Source: Tremella fuciformis
Taxonomy: Eukaryota > Basidiomycota > Tremellomycetes > Tremellales > Tremellaceae
Reading direction: 5' to 3'
NCBI GenBank assembly: GCA_032768795.1
Contig: CP136492.1
Location: forward strand, 310,001 to 374,000
Length of the DNA: 64,000 bases
Positions 51,901 through 64,000 of the stretch are shown here, piece by piece. The notes beneath the pieces were generated by a model that saw only the letters and a list, made by a program, of their open reading frames with translations, was not told the origin of the DNA and did no database searches. The first letter of the stretch is position 1. The number at the start of each line of letters is the position of its first letter. Both the position numbers and the translations under genes were made by a program.

Positions 51901-53935
51901 TGCCGTAGAGGAACACCCATTCCTCCTCCAGCACTCCGGTCTCACTGAAGTACATCGCTCGTTGACCCAAACGCAGATTCCAGTGGACAAGCTTGAAGAA
52001 CATTCGCAATCCATCAAGTAGGACGGCGTCATACTCGTCAGGGAAGCACGGCGGTAGATGCCAGTGATTCTCCGGATCCGGCCTGGCAACAGCCTCGTAG
52101 TCCTGCTTGATTGCCACCGCCAAGGACATGATAAGCCGGAAGTTGTCCGTCATATCCTGGATGACGATAGGACCAGGAGAGACAAGCTTTGCCGCAGCGT
52201 CCAGCCGAACTTTGAGCGCCTCCAAGATCAGGCGTACCGGGAAGGCAATGAGGCGGATCAGCTCGTACTGAAAGTCGGGCAGCTTGAGCTCCTCGAAAAC
52301 CTTGTGATGAGCCATCACAGTATCCCGAGCGGTCAAAACAGCATTGAGGTTGTCGATCATGGTCCGTTTCAGGAAGGTTGATCGAAGATTATCCTCCTTC
52401 ATGAGACGTTCCAAGAATGTCGAGTCGTCCGCGGCTTGGTCGTTGAGGGCCTGCGCTTGGGCCTTGGCCTTGGCATCGAGTGGATGATAACCTTTCTTCG
52501 TGACGAGCGCCTTCTCCTTGGTCGTGTTCGGCTTGGTGATATCCAGTTCGTCCGAACCTGTCCACCGCCGCAGAATGCCCAATTGCGACTGAAGGGAGGT
52601 GACGACAGAGACCCAAGCGGTGAGACCAGCGACTCGGGCTTGAAAGTTGGGGGAGTTGTACAGAGGTTTAGCGGCGCGCATTGCGCCAGTCGTAGGATAG
52701 AGCGTCTCGATGACGCCCAGCTTTTCCAGGATGTAGCTGACTTGATCCAGGGCGCTGAGCTCGCTCTCGTGCTCCGCTTCCTCTTTCGCACTGGTATTGC
52801 CGTCTATCCGCGTGTCCTCGGATGCTTCGGCGCGCTGTGCCTCTTGGTCCTTCCGATCTTCCGCAGATAGTCGCCTGCCAACGGCTGCCGGACCGCGGCT
52901 GGTCTTGACCATGAACTGGTCGACTTCCTCCAACACCCTGTCCACGACTCTGCCTCGTCTCTCCTCGACTCTGCGGCGTTCCTCTTCTTCCGTCCGCCCC
53001 CGCATCTTGGCCCGTATCTGCCACCAGAAGCTCAGGCCTACTTCTCGCCTCATGGTTTCGTCATCTGGCCGATTGACGCCTTGCCGTGACGCTTCACCTT
53101 TGAGCACATCGCCCCGGAGTACCGACGCCAGCATGCTCTGCCACCCGAGCCTCTCCATGCCTTCAGACGTTTCGGCGCCGACCATATTGCTCCTTCTCTT
53201 CAGCTCTCCTGGCGAGACAGCCTCATCGCTTCCTTCCTGCAGATGCCTCCTTCCCGCAGTCTTGAGCGGCAAGTAGGCGCCTTTCGGGCTCTTGGGACCG
53301 TCGTCCTCATCTTCCGAGCCAGAGTCGTCCAGCTTGCCCAGCCCACTGTCGGCGTGAAAATAGTCGCCGCCTTCAACCATGTCCATCATGCCTGAGCGGT
53401 ATGTGCTCAGCCCACGATGATCCTCCCTCGCTCTGCCCTTGCCGCCCGCATTTGACGAGCCGGCCGAGCCGGCCGACTTGCTGCTCGTAGTCCGTCTGGG
53501 TGGCGCGATACGGGACATGTAACCCCGTATATTGTTGGTGATGTGTTCGTTGGACGGAGGCGGCGCGAGAGCCGATGCAGGCGTCGGCGTGGGCCCAGGG
53601 GGCTGTATGAGCCGTGAAGATGATGCGGTGATGGCGGAAGAGGTGGACGATCTGTTCAGCTTGGGGTGGATGATCGATGCGAGCTGCGATGTCGGGGAGG
53701 TGGGCTGTGCGCCGGGGTAAGACGAGATCCGAGCCTCGTGCGGCCTGCTCGAGCTCCCAGCATCGGCCATGCTCAGGCCTGCAAGCGCCCTCGATGCGTC
53801 CTCTTCGTCGCTGGACGAGCTGTCGGGGATACCGGCGAACATACGGACTGTCCGGCGGGGTTTGGAGGACGATGGTTGCGGTTCGTAGTGCTGCGAATGA
53901 GGATCGAGATGGGCGGACGAGAATGTGTTCGGCAT
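48926..53935 (-). CDS. SSK2: SSK2/SSK22-type MAP kinase kinase kinase of the HOG pathway
   Basis: Osmostress MAPKKK that activates the MAPKK Pbs2. Start ATG 53935 (MPNTFSSAHLDPHSQHYEPQ), the first ATG of the frame. A disordered Ser/Pro N-terminus with phospho-like motifs is followed by the long helical regulatory region (LHRLIAFPVRL-type sequence, VLLDGLRMFFKLVHWNLRLG) that typifies this family. The kinase domain is near the C-terminus: FIGGGANGNVYIGFNLDSGG (Gly loop), IMAVKEIRVQDF (Lys), HPNIVEYYGIEVHRDRVYIF, GVEHRDVKPDNILLG (catalytic loop), FVDFGAAK, NSLAGTPMYMAPEVI and ASDIWSMGCCLLEIVTGRKP. Short introns cut the regulatory/kinase parts, including one near 51792-51845 and three in the kinase domain. 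Total length is about 1,600 aa. Confidence 0.9.
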
Positions 53936-54555
53936 GGTGAAGGCCTGGAGGATGACCGAGGTCACGTCGGGACGAGTGACGCTCGCCTCAGACAGCGGGG
54001 ATGATAAGGAGTTGCCGGACTGGTCGCAGTTGTCGCCGCCGTTATGTCTCTGGTCGTTGTCGCTGTCGTTGATCGGACCGATGACCTCACGTGTAGCTTA
54101 TTTGCTCCCCTCACTATCCACCTTCAGCACCCAGCAATATATACTCTGGTCATCATCACAGCGTGCATCTTATCACTATAAGTAGCCCTGGTGCAGCAGG
54201 CGCGAAGACGGGAAGCCGAGCAATGCATCGAAGAAACGTCTCGGTCATGCAGCCCTCTCTCACAGTCCGACTGAACTTAGCGATTCCCGCGCTTGCACTC
54301 TGCTCTGCTCGTCTCCCTCACCGAACGAGATCCTTTCATTGCACCCGGGTCGATGCCAGCGTTTCAACCCCGTCTGCACTCGTCTCGGCCACTATCGACC
54401 TCCTCTCTGGCAATACAGCGCTGCAGAAGAACCCAGACTGAGACTGAGACTCGAGGCAGATCAACCGCCGCTGACAATCTGACTATCTGATTCTCGCCTG
54501 ATATCCCCCGAGTCTCCGCCCTTCCTTGGTCTCAGTCGGGCTGGGGAGACCGGCC
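53936..54555. promoter_or_regulatory. divergent promoter region SSK2 / membrane protein
   Basis: Also contains a plus-strand ATG frame (54223-54441) with an Arg/Ser-rich, presequence-like start, but no continuation was found, so no gene is called. Confidence 0.4.
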
Positions 54556-55787
54556 ATGAACGAAGATTTGATCTACGACCCATACCGCGACCAATACGGC
54601 CTGTCAGTCTCGCTCAGTCCTCGCCAACTCCGCCGCGCAAGGGACAGCAGAGGAGCAGGGCGGAGCTGACGCCCAAGAACACTGACCGCGCCGCAGATCA
54701 CCATCATCTGTCTGAGTGGCGTGGCGCTCGTCACTGCGCAGCTGGACCTCGAGCCGCCACTCGACCAGGCCGTCGGAGCATGGCGGCGTATCATCCTCTT
54801 GCTCGTCGCGTGTGTTCCACCCCCTTGCTCCCATCTCACCTCAAGATAGCGGGGGCTGATGGCAGTGCGCTGATCATGTATCACTTTTTCGGGCAGTGGG
54901 TCAAGGGGTGGCAGGCCAAGCTGGACGATATCCCCGACGAAGAGCGGAAAGAGTTTGAGCTGCTGAGGGAGAAACGCAAGATGGCAGACAAGGCGAACCT
55001 CTGGGTGGGTCTCCCCCTGTTGCGACGAGCGAAGGCTGAGGACAGGCAAACGAGGCATCTCATCCCTCCGCGTTTCTCACTACGAGAGACGCGAAACCCC
55101 GGCTGTTCCCATTCCCACTGGGCATGGCCGGGGGGTCAAGCGGGCTCAAGTCCGAGCTGTGGTGGGAAGCGGGCAACAGCGCTCACGTGTAAGCCCTCCT
55201 CCCTCCCGGTCCTGTGAAGATGGTCGGACTGATAGGGCAGGGGCCACTACAAGCAGTCCGAGCTGCCTGAAGCCAGGGCCCGGATCAAAGTCGAGATGGA
55301 GCACAAGGAGGAGAAGCGCTACAAGGAGCATAAAGAGGAGGTGGACAATTACAGGAAGAACAAGAAGAAGTGGGCGAAACGGCTATCGCACGTCAAGTTC
55401 ATCGCGGCCATCATTGCCCTCGGGCTGTGTAAGTGCCAGCCTCTTCTTCGCACAAAATGTACTGAGGCCAGTCCATCGGGGCGCGGCGGCCGTATGCCTC
55501 GCCGCGCTGATCTGGTTCATACTAGCCACGGAGCTCGCGGGGGTATTCAGCCCCAAGGTCGAAGATGAGGTCGAGCCCAGCTTCAAGGACAAGAAGAAGG
55601 CCTCGAATGTGGGTCGAGGCCTGCGATACAGTTGCAGGGGGAAGGCTGATGGCAGGCACCTGGCATGGGTATGACATACATCTACGAGCCTAAAGGCAAG
55701 AACGAGGTCAAACCGACGGGCGCGTTCCCCGTACAGGCGCCCGCTCCTCGTCTCATGACGTCGCTGGACTCGCGCTATGCGTCGTAG
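54556..55787 (+). CDS. multi-pass membrane protein of unknown function
   Basis: About six exons. Exon 1: MNEDLIYDPYRDQYGLS, joined to a hydrophobic segment ITIICLSGVALVTAQLDLEP and AWRRIILLLVA, then ADGSALIMYHFFGQWVKGWQ and a charged helix (DDIPDEERKEFELLREKRKM). Further exons give a Trp-containing loop, a Lys/Glu-rich helix (RIKVEMEHKEEKRYKEHKEE) and two more membrane segments (VKFIAAIIALGL; VCLAALIWFILATELAGVF), ending GAFPVQAPAPRLMTSLDSRY with TAG at 55785-55787. Splice sites are short GT-AG. I do not recognise the family. The highly charged cytoplasmic helix between membrane segments is the clearest feature. Confidence 0.6.
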
Positions 55788-55840
55788 CCACTTTCACGAC
55801 AGAGCGCAACTCATCGATACTGTACTCTACCTGGCGACTT

Positions 55841-57721
55841 TCACGAGTTCTGGCCCTGCGCCAGAGACCGAATCACCTCGAGCTCCCCATCTGCCAGACC
55901 TTGCACTGTACCATTAGTCACTGTGCCGGAGAACGTATGCACACTTACTGAATGCGTCCCGGTACGACTGCTGGTCCTCTTGGGCAACAGCGCCGTTCAT
56001 CGCCGTCAGAGCGTCCTGCATGAACTGGCCCGAGAAGCCCAGTCTCGAACCGTCAAACGCTGCGAAAGCCTTTGCAGCTTTGAACCCATCTCCATGGCCT
56101 CGCGCGGTGGGATCGCATCGTCTAGCGAGCGACACCGGGCGGTCAACTATCTCGGCGGTCTTCACCTTGCGTATAGACTTGCTGGACCTTAGGGCTTTCC
56201 GGGATCGAGTAGCTGTGAATCTGTGACTTCGCTGGCGGCTTTCGACGTAAAGGTATGTGAGTGCCGGCGTCGACCGCCGGCTGGGTGGGTGGTCCCTGTC
56301 TAAACGAGCGACTTGCGGTACAGTAGACATCTCGAAGGCTGCTTGTGGCGAGGCGGCATGAGACAGCCTGTCCACCGCAGTGCCCATTGTATCTCCGGGA
56401 GTGTCCATGGGTATATCGTCGTACTCGGTACTAGCGAGCATATCGTCCAGCTGGGCGATCCCAGCGGGGGGTAAACCCAAACCCGTCGAGGCGGCCGTGC
56501 CGACGGACAACAATTGGGTGTCAAGTCCGGCGGATATGGCCGGGCCAAAAGCGAGCAAAGAGGCGTTATACGACTGGACCACCGAGGAGGGATACGAGTA
56601 GAACGTCGGGGGGAGGGTGACGCCGACCGCGCTGCGGAAACACCAGTTCGGGTCGTCGTCGCAGTTCTCGGTCTTGTAGCCTGCCCTCAGCGCCGAACAA
56701 CTACTCTCCTTCCGTGCTACTTCTGCGATGGGGTAAGGGAGACCCACTCCAGAACGAGTATCCCGCAGTGGCATTCGCATACGCCTCCATCTGGCCCGTG
56801 CAGAAGGCGCGCCTGTCGCCCGTCGGGTCGGCGGATGCAGCGAGCGCATCCTGCGTGAGCGCACACGAAAACTCATCAATGACGATATTGCGCCTGCCGC
56901 GCGCGGCGACGCCGAGCATGTCCTGCGAGAGGGATCCCCCGCCCGGCGCGAGAGTCGAGTCGAGCGAGCCGACGGGCGTGCGCTGTGCATCGGCGTCCCC
57001 AAAGACGAAATACGAGTGGTGGTCGAGGACGACAAAGTCTGTGCGGGCCGCGATGAAATCGCCGTATTTGTCCATGTTGAACGCGTCGTTGATGCTGGCC
57101 ATCAACGGTCCGCAAGCTCCGTCCAAAGAAACGAGTGATGCCGAGGAGAAGAGAAGGAGGGGATGCTGAGGGGAAGAGGAGGGGAGGGGAGGGGGACGCA
57201 CTAGAAGGGGAAGGCTGTCGCCTCAGGCGACAAACCCCGCAGCGTCTCCAGCGCCGACGTGTAGAATCCCGAGAGGGCATCCACGTCGCTGGGCTCGTTG
57301 AGGATCTCGATCCCGACGACGTTGTTGACCTTGGCCAGCTGCTGCATGAGGAAAGTCAGGACGTCCATTGTGCGCTGGACATTGGCGAGGTTGTCGAACA
57401 GGCCCTGCTGGCCGTCGGACACGCCTGAATGGGCTTGCCCTTTGAGTCAGCGTGAGTGAGTTGACGAGCAGCAACGATGTTGTTGAGCGTGACCGACGCA
57501 CCGTTTTGGCTGCCGGGTGCGCCGTGCAGGTCGACCAGTACACCAAGGCCGTACTTGGCAGCGGTATTGATGGCCCTCACTACGCGCGGCCACGCATTGG
57601 TATAGACGTCCGCGACGGCTTCGAAGGGCGTGCCGGCGCAGAAGGACGGGCCGAGGGACCAGCTAGTCTGTCAGCATCCACCCAGCAAAAGGACGAGAGA
57701 AGCAAGGGTACACAGGGGTAA

Positions 57722-57757
<36 letters not shown>

Positions 57758-58380
57758 GGGGGAGGGGAGAGGGGGTGCGAGACGCACTACCCAATCGGCA
57801 GTCTAACCGTATTAATCCCCACCCCCTTCAACCACGCCAAATCAGCCTCCCCTATCCACTCATCCCAATGCCGCTCCAGCACCTGGCGCGCACCCTCAGT
57901 GCCGCCCCAGCCGGACGCAACGTCCAGCTCGGCCTGGCGCGCGCCGGCCGCACACGCGAAGAGGGAGGGATTCATCCATTCTTCCTGGACAAACCACGCG
58001 CCTAGGTTGACCGACTGTTGTTGTCTGTATCGGTACATCGTTGCCTTGGCGGGGTCCCATGGCTCGAATGGGTCCACCGGGATGGGCGGAGAGGGGTAGG
58101 GGTTGACTGTGCAGGGATCCCCACTTGACTGGGCCTGTAGCAGGGAGAGGAGGCCGTCTACCGTAGAGACGTCCGTGTCTGCATTTGAGTTCGGGTTTGG
58201 GTCTGGATTTGGGAGCAGAGAGGCGAGAGAAGGGTCAGGTACGCCGAGCAGCACACCTGGTGCCAGGCCGCTGCCCCCTGTGCCACCCGTGACCTCGCTC
58301 GGAGAAGTCCATAAGGGCGACGGGCGCCCGATGGACGAGACGAGGCCGAGGTTGAGCAGGACGCGCTGGAGGTCGATCAT
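55841..58380 (-). CDS. GH5 exo-beta-1,3-glucanase-like protein with C-terminal extension
   Basis: Hydrolyses beta-1,3-glucan of the fungal wall by family knowledge. From ATG 58380: disordered lead, then VNLGAWFVQEEWMNPSLF and WLKGVGINTVRLPIG, LGVLVDLHGAPGSQNG, VVGIEILNEPSD (acid/base Glu), FVVLDHHSYFVFGD and RNIVIDEFSCALTQDA (nucleophile candidate Glu; family members usually have a Glu followed by Trp or Phe). Several short introns; the one before 57787 contains the 33-G run. After the fold comes an extension of more than 200 residues (TENCDDDPNWCFRSAVG, then low-complexity). No signal peptide is visible at the chosen start, which is unusual for this family; a 5' exon may be missing. Confidence 0.75.
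57724..57756. repeat. poly-G tract (33)
   Basis: On the coding (minus) strand it is a C-run inside a GH5 intron, where it may serve as or extend the pyrimidine tract. Length may vary between assemblies. Confidence 0.9.
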
Positions 58381-58668
58381 CGCGTGATCCCAGCTTTCAG
58401 TGGTGAGTAGACCGGCCGGCGGTCACGAACAGTCAGACGTCAAGTCAGGAGTCAAGAGTCGGCAACCATCAGTAAGATCAGCCAACTTGCTCGTCCAGCC
58501 AGCCTCGCGAGGCTGAAGGGCCAGTATCGTCACTCGTCACATCCCAAAGGGGTAAAAAATCAGGAAGGGAGGATACCACATGCGATGCTTCATGCCGACA
58601 TGAGATGAGATGCGAACCGAATCGTCCGGATCCGTCATCAGGACCCGAAATACACTTGACACTAATCG

Positions 58669-61600
58669 CTAATCGCTGTCCTCGACTTTGACTTTTTTCT
58701 TTGGCGGGCCGTCCAGCTCGGACTTGCGCTTGGTCTTTGGTTTTGGTTTCGCCGCAGGCTGGGGACTGGACTCTTTTGTCTGCCGATCAGCCAACCACCC
58801 ATGCCCAACCCTGACCACCCGAAAGGAGGACTGACGAGCTTCTGATGAATGTCCATGAGTTTCGAATACGACACGCCCTGCCTGGGCCAGAAAAACGATG
58901 CAAACCTGCCGTCAGCCCTGCAATCTGTGTATACCTGTGCGCCGCGACTAACACCCAACAATGCTTTCTCCACTTGTTCACATCCGCGCCCTCGGCCTCC
59001 TTCTCCACCAAAGCCTTATCGATCTGACTCCCAATGGCCGAGAGGCACTCTTTGAGCGCAGAAATCTTCTCTTCCCTACTAAGGTTGTCCGTGCCATTCT
59101 TGAGCTTCCTGAGGGACTTCTTGACGGGCCGGAGAAGATCTTTCACGGCATCTTCGTCCATGGACGAATAACTGTCCTCGTCCTCGGAATCGGTAAACTC
59201 GGGCGTCTTGCGCCGCTTCGCCTTGCCCTTGCCGGCGGCGCCGGCGGAATCCGCACCGAGCGCATCGTCCACGGCGGCACTGCCACCTCGACCAGAACGC
59301 GCGGCGCCTTTGGAGCGCGACGGGCCCGCGGGGGACGAGCCGCCCGCGCCGCCAGACACCGAGGCGGCAATGGAGGGCGGGAGAGTGGGTTGCTCGTACC
59401 CGAAGCCCTCCTTGACCGGCATTTTCGCAATGAGCTTCTGCTGCTCGATCAACATACGCCGGTTCTCCTCGTACTCGCGGATGATACCACAGAGGTAGTC
59501 GCCTCGCCGGACAAGGTGGATGGGGCCAGGGATAGAGGCTTTGGTGTTGGCCGCATCGGCCTTGGCGGTCTTGCCGTCGTCCAGGAAAATCTTGTCAACC
59601 AGGTTGAGCGAGCCGTCCTGCACGTCAGCGAGGTGCGCACCCGGGGGGATGGGGGGGTAAAGAAGGGGTGGCGGGGCAGGAGAAGAGGGGGGAGGGCTCA
59701 CCGCAGCCATCTGGTCCCACGATCCGAACCCATGGCGCCAGATACCAATGAGGAGGTGGGCATCCTCCTCGGCACCCCACTCGACACTCCAATTGAGTGT
59801 CGGCTTGATCCCGTCCGAGGGTATACGATACCCATCTAGATCCTCGACGCGCTTAAAGTGCTCGACGACCGCCTTGAGCTCATAATACCGCGCCACGACA
59901 GTCTCAGCATTGATCGCGCCGACCGTCTGGTATGTGAAAAGGATGGCTTTCTGGCGGAGGGAGGACGAGATGGGCTCGCCCTTCTCTTGCAAATCACGAA
60001 TGTGGTTTTTGTGCGCAGCGACCGCCTCTTCGGCCTTACTGATGACATCCTCGCACGTCTGGATGATAATGACGCGATTCTTATTCTCGAGCTTGGCCTC
60101 TTTGACAATGAGGTCGTAGCGCGTGCGAATATCGCCCCACTTTTGGATCCCCCGAATGAGGACGCGGAGATCCCGTTCCTTGAGCTCGAGCGCCTTTTGG
60201 GCGTTCGACTTGCGCGGCGGTCCGGGCGGCTTGGGCTTCTTGTCCCTCGGGCTCCCGGGCTTGCTGCCCTCGCCCCCGTCGTCCAGGTCCATGCCCTCAT
60301 ACGCCCCCGGAGGCCGGGCGACGGTGCGCTTCCGCCCGGCGGCAGCGGCGTCTTCTTGCGCCTGCAGCGCCCGAGATTCCTCTTCGTCCATCTTGACCCG
60401 CTCGTCGATCGGGATGATGTCGTCCCATGAGAGCGAGTCGCTCGGGTCGTTCTTGACGTCCTGTATGGCCGCAAAGGAATCGAGGAAGCCCTGACCGCCG
60501 AGAGAGGTACCGCCCGGACCGGCGGCCTCGGTGTCGTATGCATCGGCTTTGGTGAGGATATCGTCGAGGTCCATCTCGTCGAGCTTCTTCGACTGGGCAT
60601 TCTCGTCGGTCTTGTAGATGTTCTGCGCGCCGAATTTGAGGATGGCCGAGAGCTCTTCTTTCGAAAAGTCACCCGACTTGTCCTTGGGCGTCGAAGTGCC
60701 GTTGATATGCCCGCCGGTGGTGTCGACCTGGTTGATGACTGTCATCAGCATCTAACCTTGCGAATGAGAAGCCTGCTCACTGGCATACTCGAGGATCATC
60801 TTTCGGCGGGCTCGCTCAAGGATATCCTCTTCGATAGTCCCCTTGGTCACAAAGCGGTAGATACTGACGTGGCGCTGCTGGCCTATGCGATGAGCACGCG
60901 CCATGGCCTGTAGGTCGTTCTGGGGATTATAGTCGGACTACTCGTGAGCTTGTTAGCCGTCGAAATGAAGAAGCTCACGTCAAAGATGATGACCGTGTCG
61001 GCCGTCTCGAGATTGATACCAAGACCGCCGGCACGCGTAGATAGAAGGAACGCAAAGTCGGGACTGCCAGGGGCGTTAAAGTGCTCGATGCTCTTTTTAC
61101 GGATGTCACTCGGCACAGTACCGTCTAGCCGTTGGAAGACATAGCCTCGCGCGGACATGTAGTCGGAGATGATATCGAGAAGACGGACCATCTGGGAGAA
61201 AATGAGCACGCGATGGCCTTCTGCTTTGAGGCGGCTGAGAAGTTTGTCGAGGAGGACCATCTTGCCCGAGTTGACGACTAGGCCACGGAGGATATCGTGG
61301 ATGGCCTTCGTACGATCTTCAGCTCCGTCAAAGAGGTACGGATGGTTGCTGCAATCAGGAGGGTCTTGAGACAGTAGAAGGGAAGACGCACGACGCCTTC
61401 TTCAGCTCCATGGCGACATTCATCAGGCTGACCTGCTGCGTCCCCCCTCTACTCAAGACCTGGAAGTTCTTCGTCAAGATGTCTGGGATGAGCTCTGCCT
61501 ATATCATTGGTGACGACCCACTTTTGTAATAGTGCGTCTGCATGGGACTCATCTCGACCCGGAGAATCTTCTCCGACTTTGACGGCAGCTCCTTGATGAC

Positions 61601-63922
61601 GTCCTTCTTGAGTCGACGAAGCATAAGTGTTGAGAGCTTCTCATGCAGATCCTTGATCTTCGACTCTTGATCGGCATCGTTGAGATCGAAATCATTGGCC
61701 AATTGGACTGAGACTCAGCAAAATAACCAAGATGGACAGGGAGAGGTTACTCACATCTATCGGGCATGAGAAAGTGCATGAGCGCCAACAACTCCTTGAC
61801 GTTGTTTTGCAGTGGCGTGCCCGTAATGAGGACCTTGCTCGCACAGCTGAAACTCTTGAGCGCCTCATACAGCTGCGCCTCGTGGTTCTTGAGCCGGTGC
61901 GCCTCATCAACCATCAACGACTGCCACTTGATCTGCTGCAGGTCCTGTCGGTCTTTAAGGATGAACTCGTAGGTCGTGAGGAGGACGTTGAAGCGCAGGG
62001 CGCGCAAGGGACCAAATTCGAATTGGCGGATGACCTCGCGCGAGCGCGCCGAGCCCATGTAGCAGATGACATTGAGGTCCGGGGCCCAGGTGCGGAACTG
62101 CATCTGCCACGCGGAGATGGTGGACAGTGGGACGACCACGAGGAAGGGGCCGTACTGGTGTTGCGTGTGGAAGAGGTAGGAGAGGAACGAGACGGACTGG
62201 ACGGTCTTTCCAAGGCCCATCTCGTCTGCTAGGACACCATTTTCGTCCTGGCTCCAGAGGTAGGCGAGCCAGTTGAGCCCGGTCAGCTGGAAGGGTTTGA
62301 GCGCACCGCCCGACTTCAGGTAAGCCGGGTCTTCTTCGATCTTGCGGTACGCTGGCCGAGCGTGGACGGCATAGTTGATCGAGCGGGCGGGGAGGGTGGT
62401 TCGTGCGGATCGGGTGTGGAAGTCGTCGATGGCAGCCTGGGCGGTTGCGCGGATCTCCTCGTACTTTTCCCAGGTGCACTCGGCATATTGCAGGTCTGGG
62501 GTCAGCGAAAACTCGAGGAGCGAGAGGGGAGACTCACTGGTCCACTTGCAGAAGAAGTAAGTGACTCGCACGCCGTCCTCCAACTCCTCCTTCTCATCTA
62601 GAACTCTCTCCACAACCTTCCAGCTGGCCTGCAGATCCTTCAGTCGCTCCCGATCGATATCATACTGTTCCAGCTCCTCGGAGGTGGGCTTCCACACGGC
62701 ATCCGGTGCTGGGTGGAGATACTGCTGCTCGATCTGCCAGACCTTTGTGATGTAATTCTCGACCTTCTTGAAGCCCTTGTAGGCTTTCAAAAAGGTATAC
62801 AGCTCGTCGGTATTGTGGATGTGCGAGTAATTCTTCCACTTGATATGGTACCGGAGGTTCGTCTGGGGCTCGTCGGCGAGATCTTGGAGATGTTCCTCGT
62901 CCCGCGAGTGGGAGAGCACTTGGTCGATCTCGTCGGCGCCCTCGGAGGCTGCCATCAGCGCCGAGTTCGAAGCGAGATGAACGGTCACTTACATCCCGTG
63001 GTGCCCGCCTCGCCCTGGGTGTAGTAGTACCCCTCCTCGCCCTCCTCGCTCTCGAGACCATAGTCCACCTCGGCCTCATTATAACTGACGACCTTCTTCG
63101 CTGCACCCCTGCGCCACGCCGCATCGTCAATACCAACGTCGGGCGTGCCGCGCGCACTGCCGCTGCCCGTCTGAGGCGTTTTGAAGTTTTTCTTCTTGTG
63201 CGACTTGACGGCGTAGTCCTCGTCGGACGAGGCAGAGCGCTCACGGCGCGCAGGGAAGGAAGCGAGTGCTGCTCGTCAGCGCTGCTCAGCCAGGAAGCAG
63301 AGCAGAGAGAGGGGAGACGCACGCTTCTTGAGCTTCTTGGGGACGCCCTCTCTGCGCTCCTTGACCGCTGCCGACTTTTTCTTCTTGCTCTTCGGCCGCT
63401 GGCCAAACTCGCCGTCGTTGTCATCGTCCTCGTCGTCCTCGTCGTCCATGGGGTCATCGTCGTCTTCGTCCACCTCGTCGTCGTCGTCTTCAAACTCCTC
63501 GTCGGGCTCCTCGCCCGCGGACAGAGACTAGGCGTTAGGATCTTTCAAATTCATCAGACGATACGCACTTGGTCTCGGCTGGCGCGAGGCGTGCGCTCGT
63601 CCACGTCCACATCCATCTCGTCCTCGCCCTCTGCGTCCGAGTCGCCCGACGACGTCGGATCCGTCAGCGGCTCGCTCGGCGCACGCGAGCCCAGTGCTTT
63701 GGCGCCATTGAGGCCGTTGGGTATGGGCGGCGGCTGCGGGAAAGCCGTGCTCGCCGAGCTGAGGGGGCTCGTCGTGGGGTGCAAGCCGGCGGCTGCGTAG
63801 CCGTTTGTCGGCTGCGCCTGAAGTGGGGTGGAGAGGTGATCGCCGGGGACGAGGTGCTGTGTCGGTATAGACGAGGAAGAAGAGGACGAGGGGAGGGGGT
63901 TGGACAGCGCGTGAATGTTCAT
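58669..63922 (-). CDS. CHD1: CHD1-type chromatin remodelling ATPase
   Basis: Nucleosome spacing remodeller acting with transcription elongation. From ATG 63922: disordered acidic N-terminus; tandem chromodomains ([20 protein letters not shown]; then [20 protein letters not shown]); SNF2 ATPase ([51 protein letters not shown] box, [20 protein letters not shown]); helicase C ([57 protein letters not shown]); SANT-SLIDE-like DNA-binding region ([20 protein letters not shown]); a CHCT domain ([20 protein letters not shown]). It ends in a basic nuclear signal ([13 protein letters not shown]) and TAG 58671-58669. At least ten short introns. Total length is about 1,600 aa. Confidence 0.93.
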
Positions 63923-64000
63923 GGTAGGTGGGTGGGTGTCTGAGATGAGCTCTAGAATCTAAGGTCTATGGTCTATTGTCTAGTGACAGTGATGGTGGTA
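63923..64000 (-). promoter_or_regulatory. CHD1 upstream region (window edge)
   Basis: Short upstream sequence only; no other feature is seen. Confidence 0.4.

Noticed and set aside
51109..51948. 279-codon plus-strand frame inside SSK2
   Set aside because: Antisense shadow of the SSK2 regulatory region, which has clear family sequence on the minus strand.
54223..54441. Presequence-like short frame upstream of the membrane protein
   Set aside because: Arg/Ser-rich start looks mitochondrial, but no downstream exon joins it in frame; too short to call.
58961..59839. 292-codon plus-strand frame inside CHD1
   Set aside because: Antisense shadow of CHD1's C-terminal part.

Overview
The window is nuclear DNA of a basidiomycete fungus, most likely a tremellomycete. 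Coding DNA is GC-rich. Nearly all recognisable genes are cut by very short introns (about 37-60 nt) with GTGAGY/GTRNGY donors and CTGAC or CTAAC branch points close to the acceptor. Gene content is typically fungal: CHS5, an SSK2-type MAPKKK, a GH5 glucanase, CHD1, PAB1 and RPL19. I see no tRNA, rRNA, transposon or CRISPR-like structure. Gene identities come from reading translated motifs; no search was run.

Layout. 0-1.4 kb: two small orphan genes. 1.7-4.1 kb: 3' part of a single-pass membrane protein with a long disordered tail. 4.1-10.1 kb: conserved genes NDUFAF5 (-), RPL19 (-), CHS5 (+), and a small conserved gene with an apparent frameshift. 10.5-13.7 kb: three orphan genes on the minus strand. 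14.2-17.8 kb: PAB1 and a Yra1/Mlo3-like RNA-export adaptor. 18.1-34.7 kb: an accessory block made almost entirely of one tandemly expanded, apparently undescribed family of intracellular proteins of about 160-330 aa. 35.3-38.7 kb: a Gly/Pro/His-rich prion-like protein and a disordered orphan. 39.0-43.1 kb: two tandem MFS transporters. 44.2-48.7 kb: a second, unrelated orphan family of three genes. 48.9-63.9 kb: conserved genes SSK2 (-), a multi-pass membrane protein (+), a GH5 exo-beta-1,3-glucanase (-) and CHD1 (-).

The main discovery candidate is the orphan family of 18-34.7 kb with its likely relatives at 0-1.4 and 10.5-13.7 kb. Members share an N-terminal strand of the form Y/F-T-V-x-L/I-x-P, then W-x-V-x-V/T, a helix of the form I-x-S-T-x-E-x-F/V-V, a long helical middle and a closing strand of the form I/V-x-V/F-x-F-G. 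N-termini are variable and low-complexity. No signal peptide or membrane segment is visible. Many have a clear TATA box 60-105 bp before the ATG, and one copy (23.0 kb) is frameshifted. This looks like birth-and-death evolution of an inducible, lineage-specific family. The second orphan family (44-48.7 kb) also has TATA boxes, and two of its three genes share an identical 25-nt element just after the stop codon.

Functionally, the conserved genes cover translation (PAB1, RPL19), mRNA export, chitin-synthase trafficking and wall glucan turnover (CHS5, GH5), osmotic stress signalling (SSK2), complex I assembly and chromatin remodelling. They are ordinary neighbours, not a pathway cluster.
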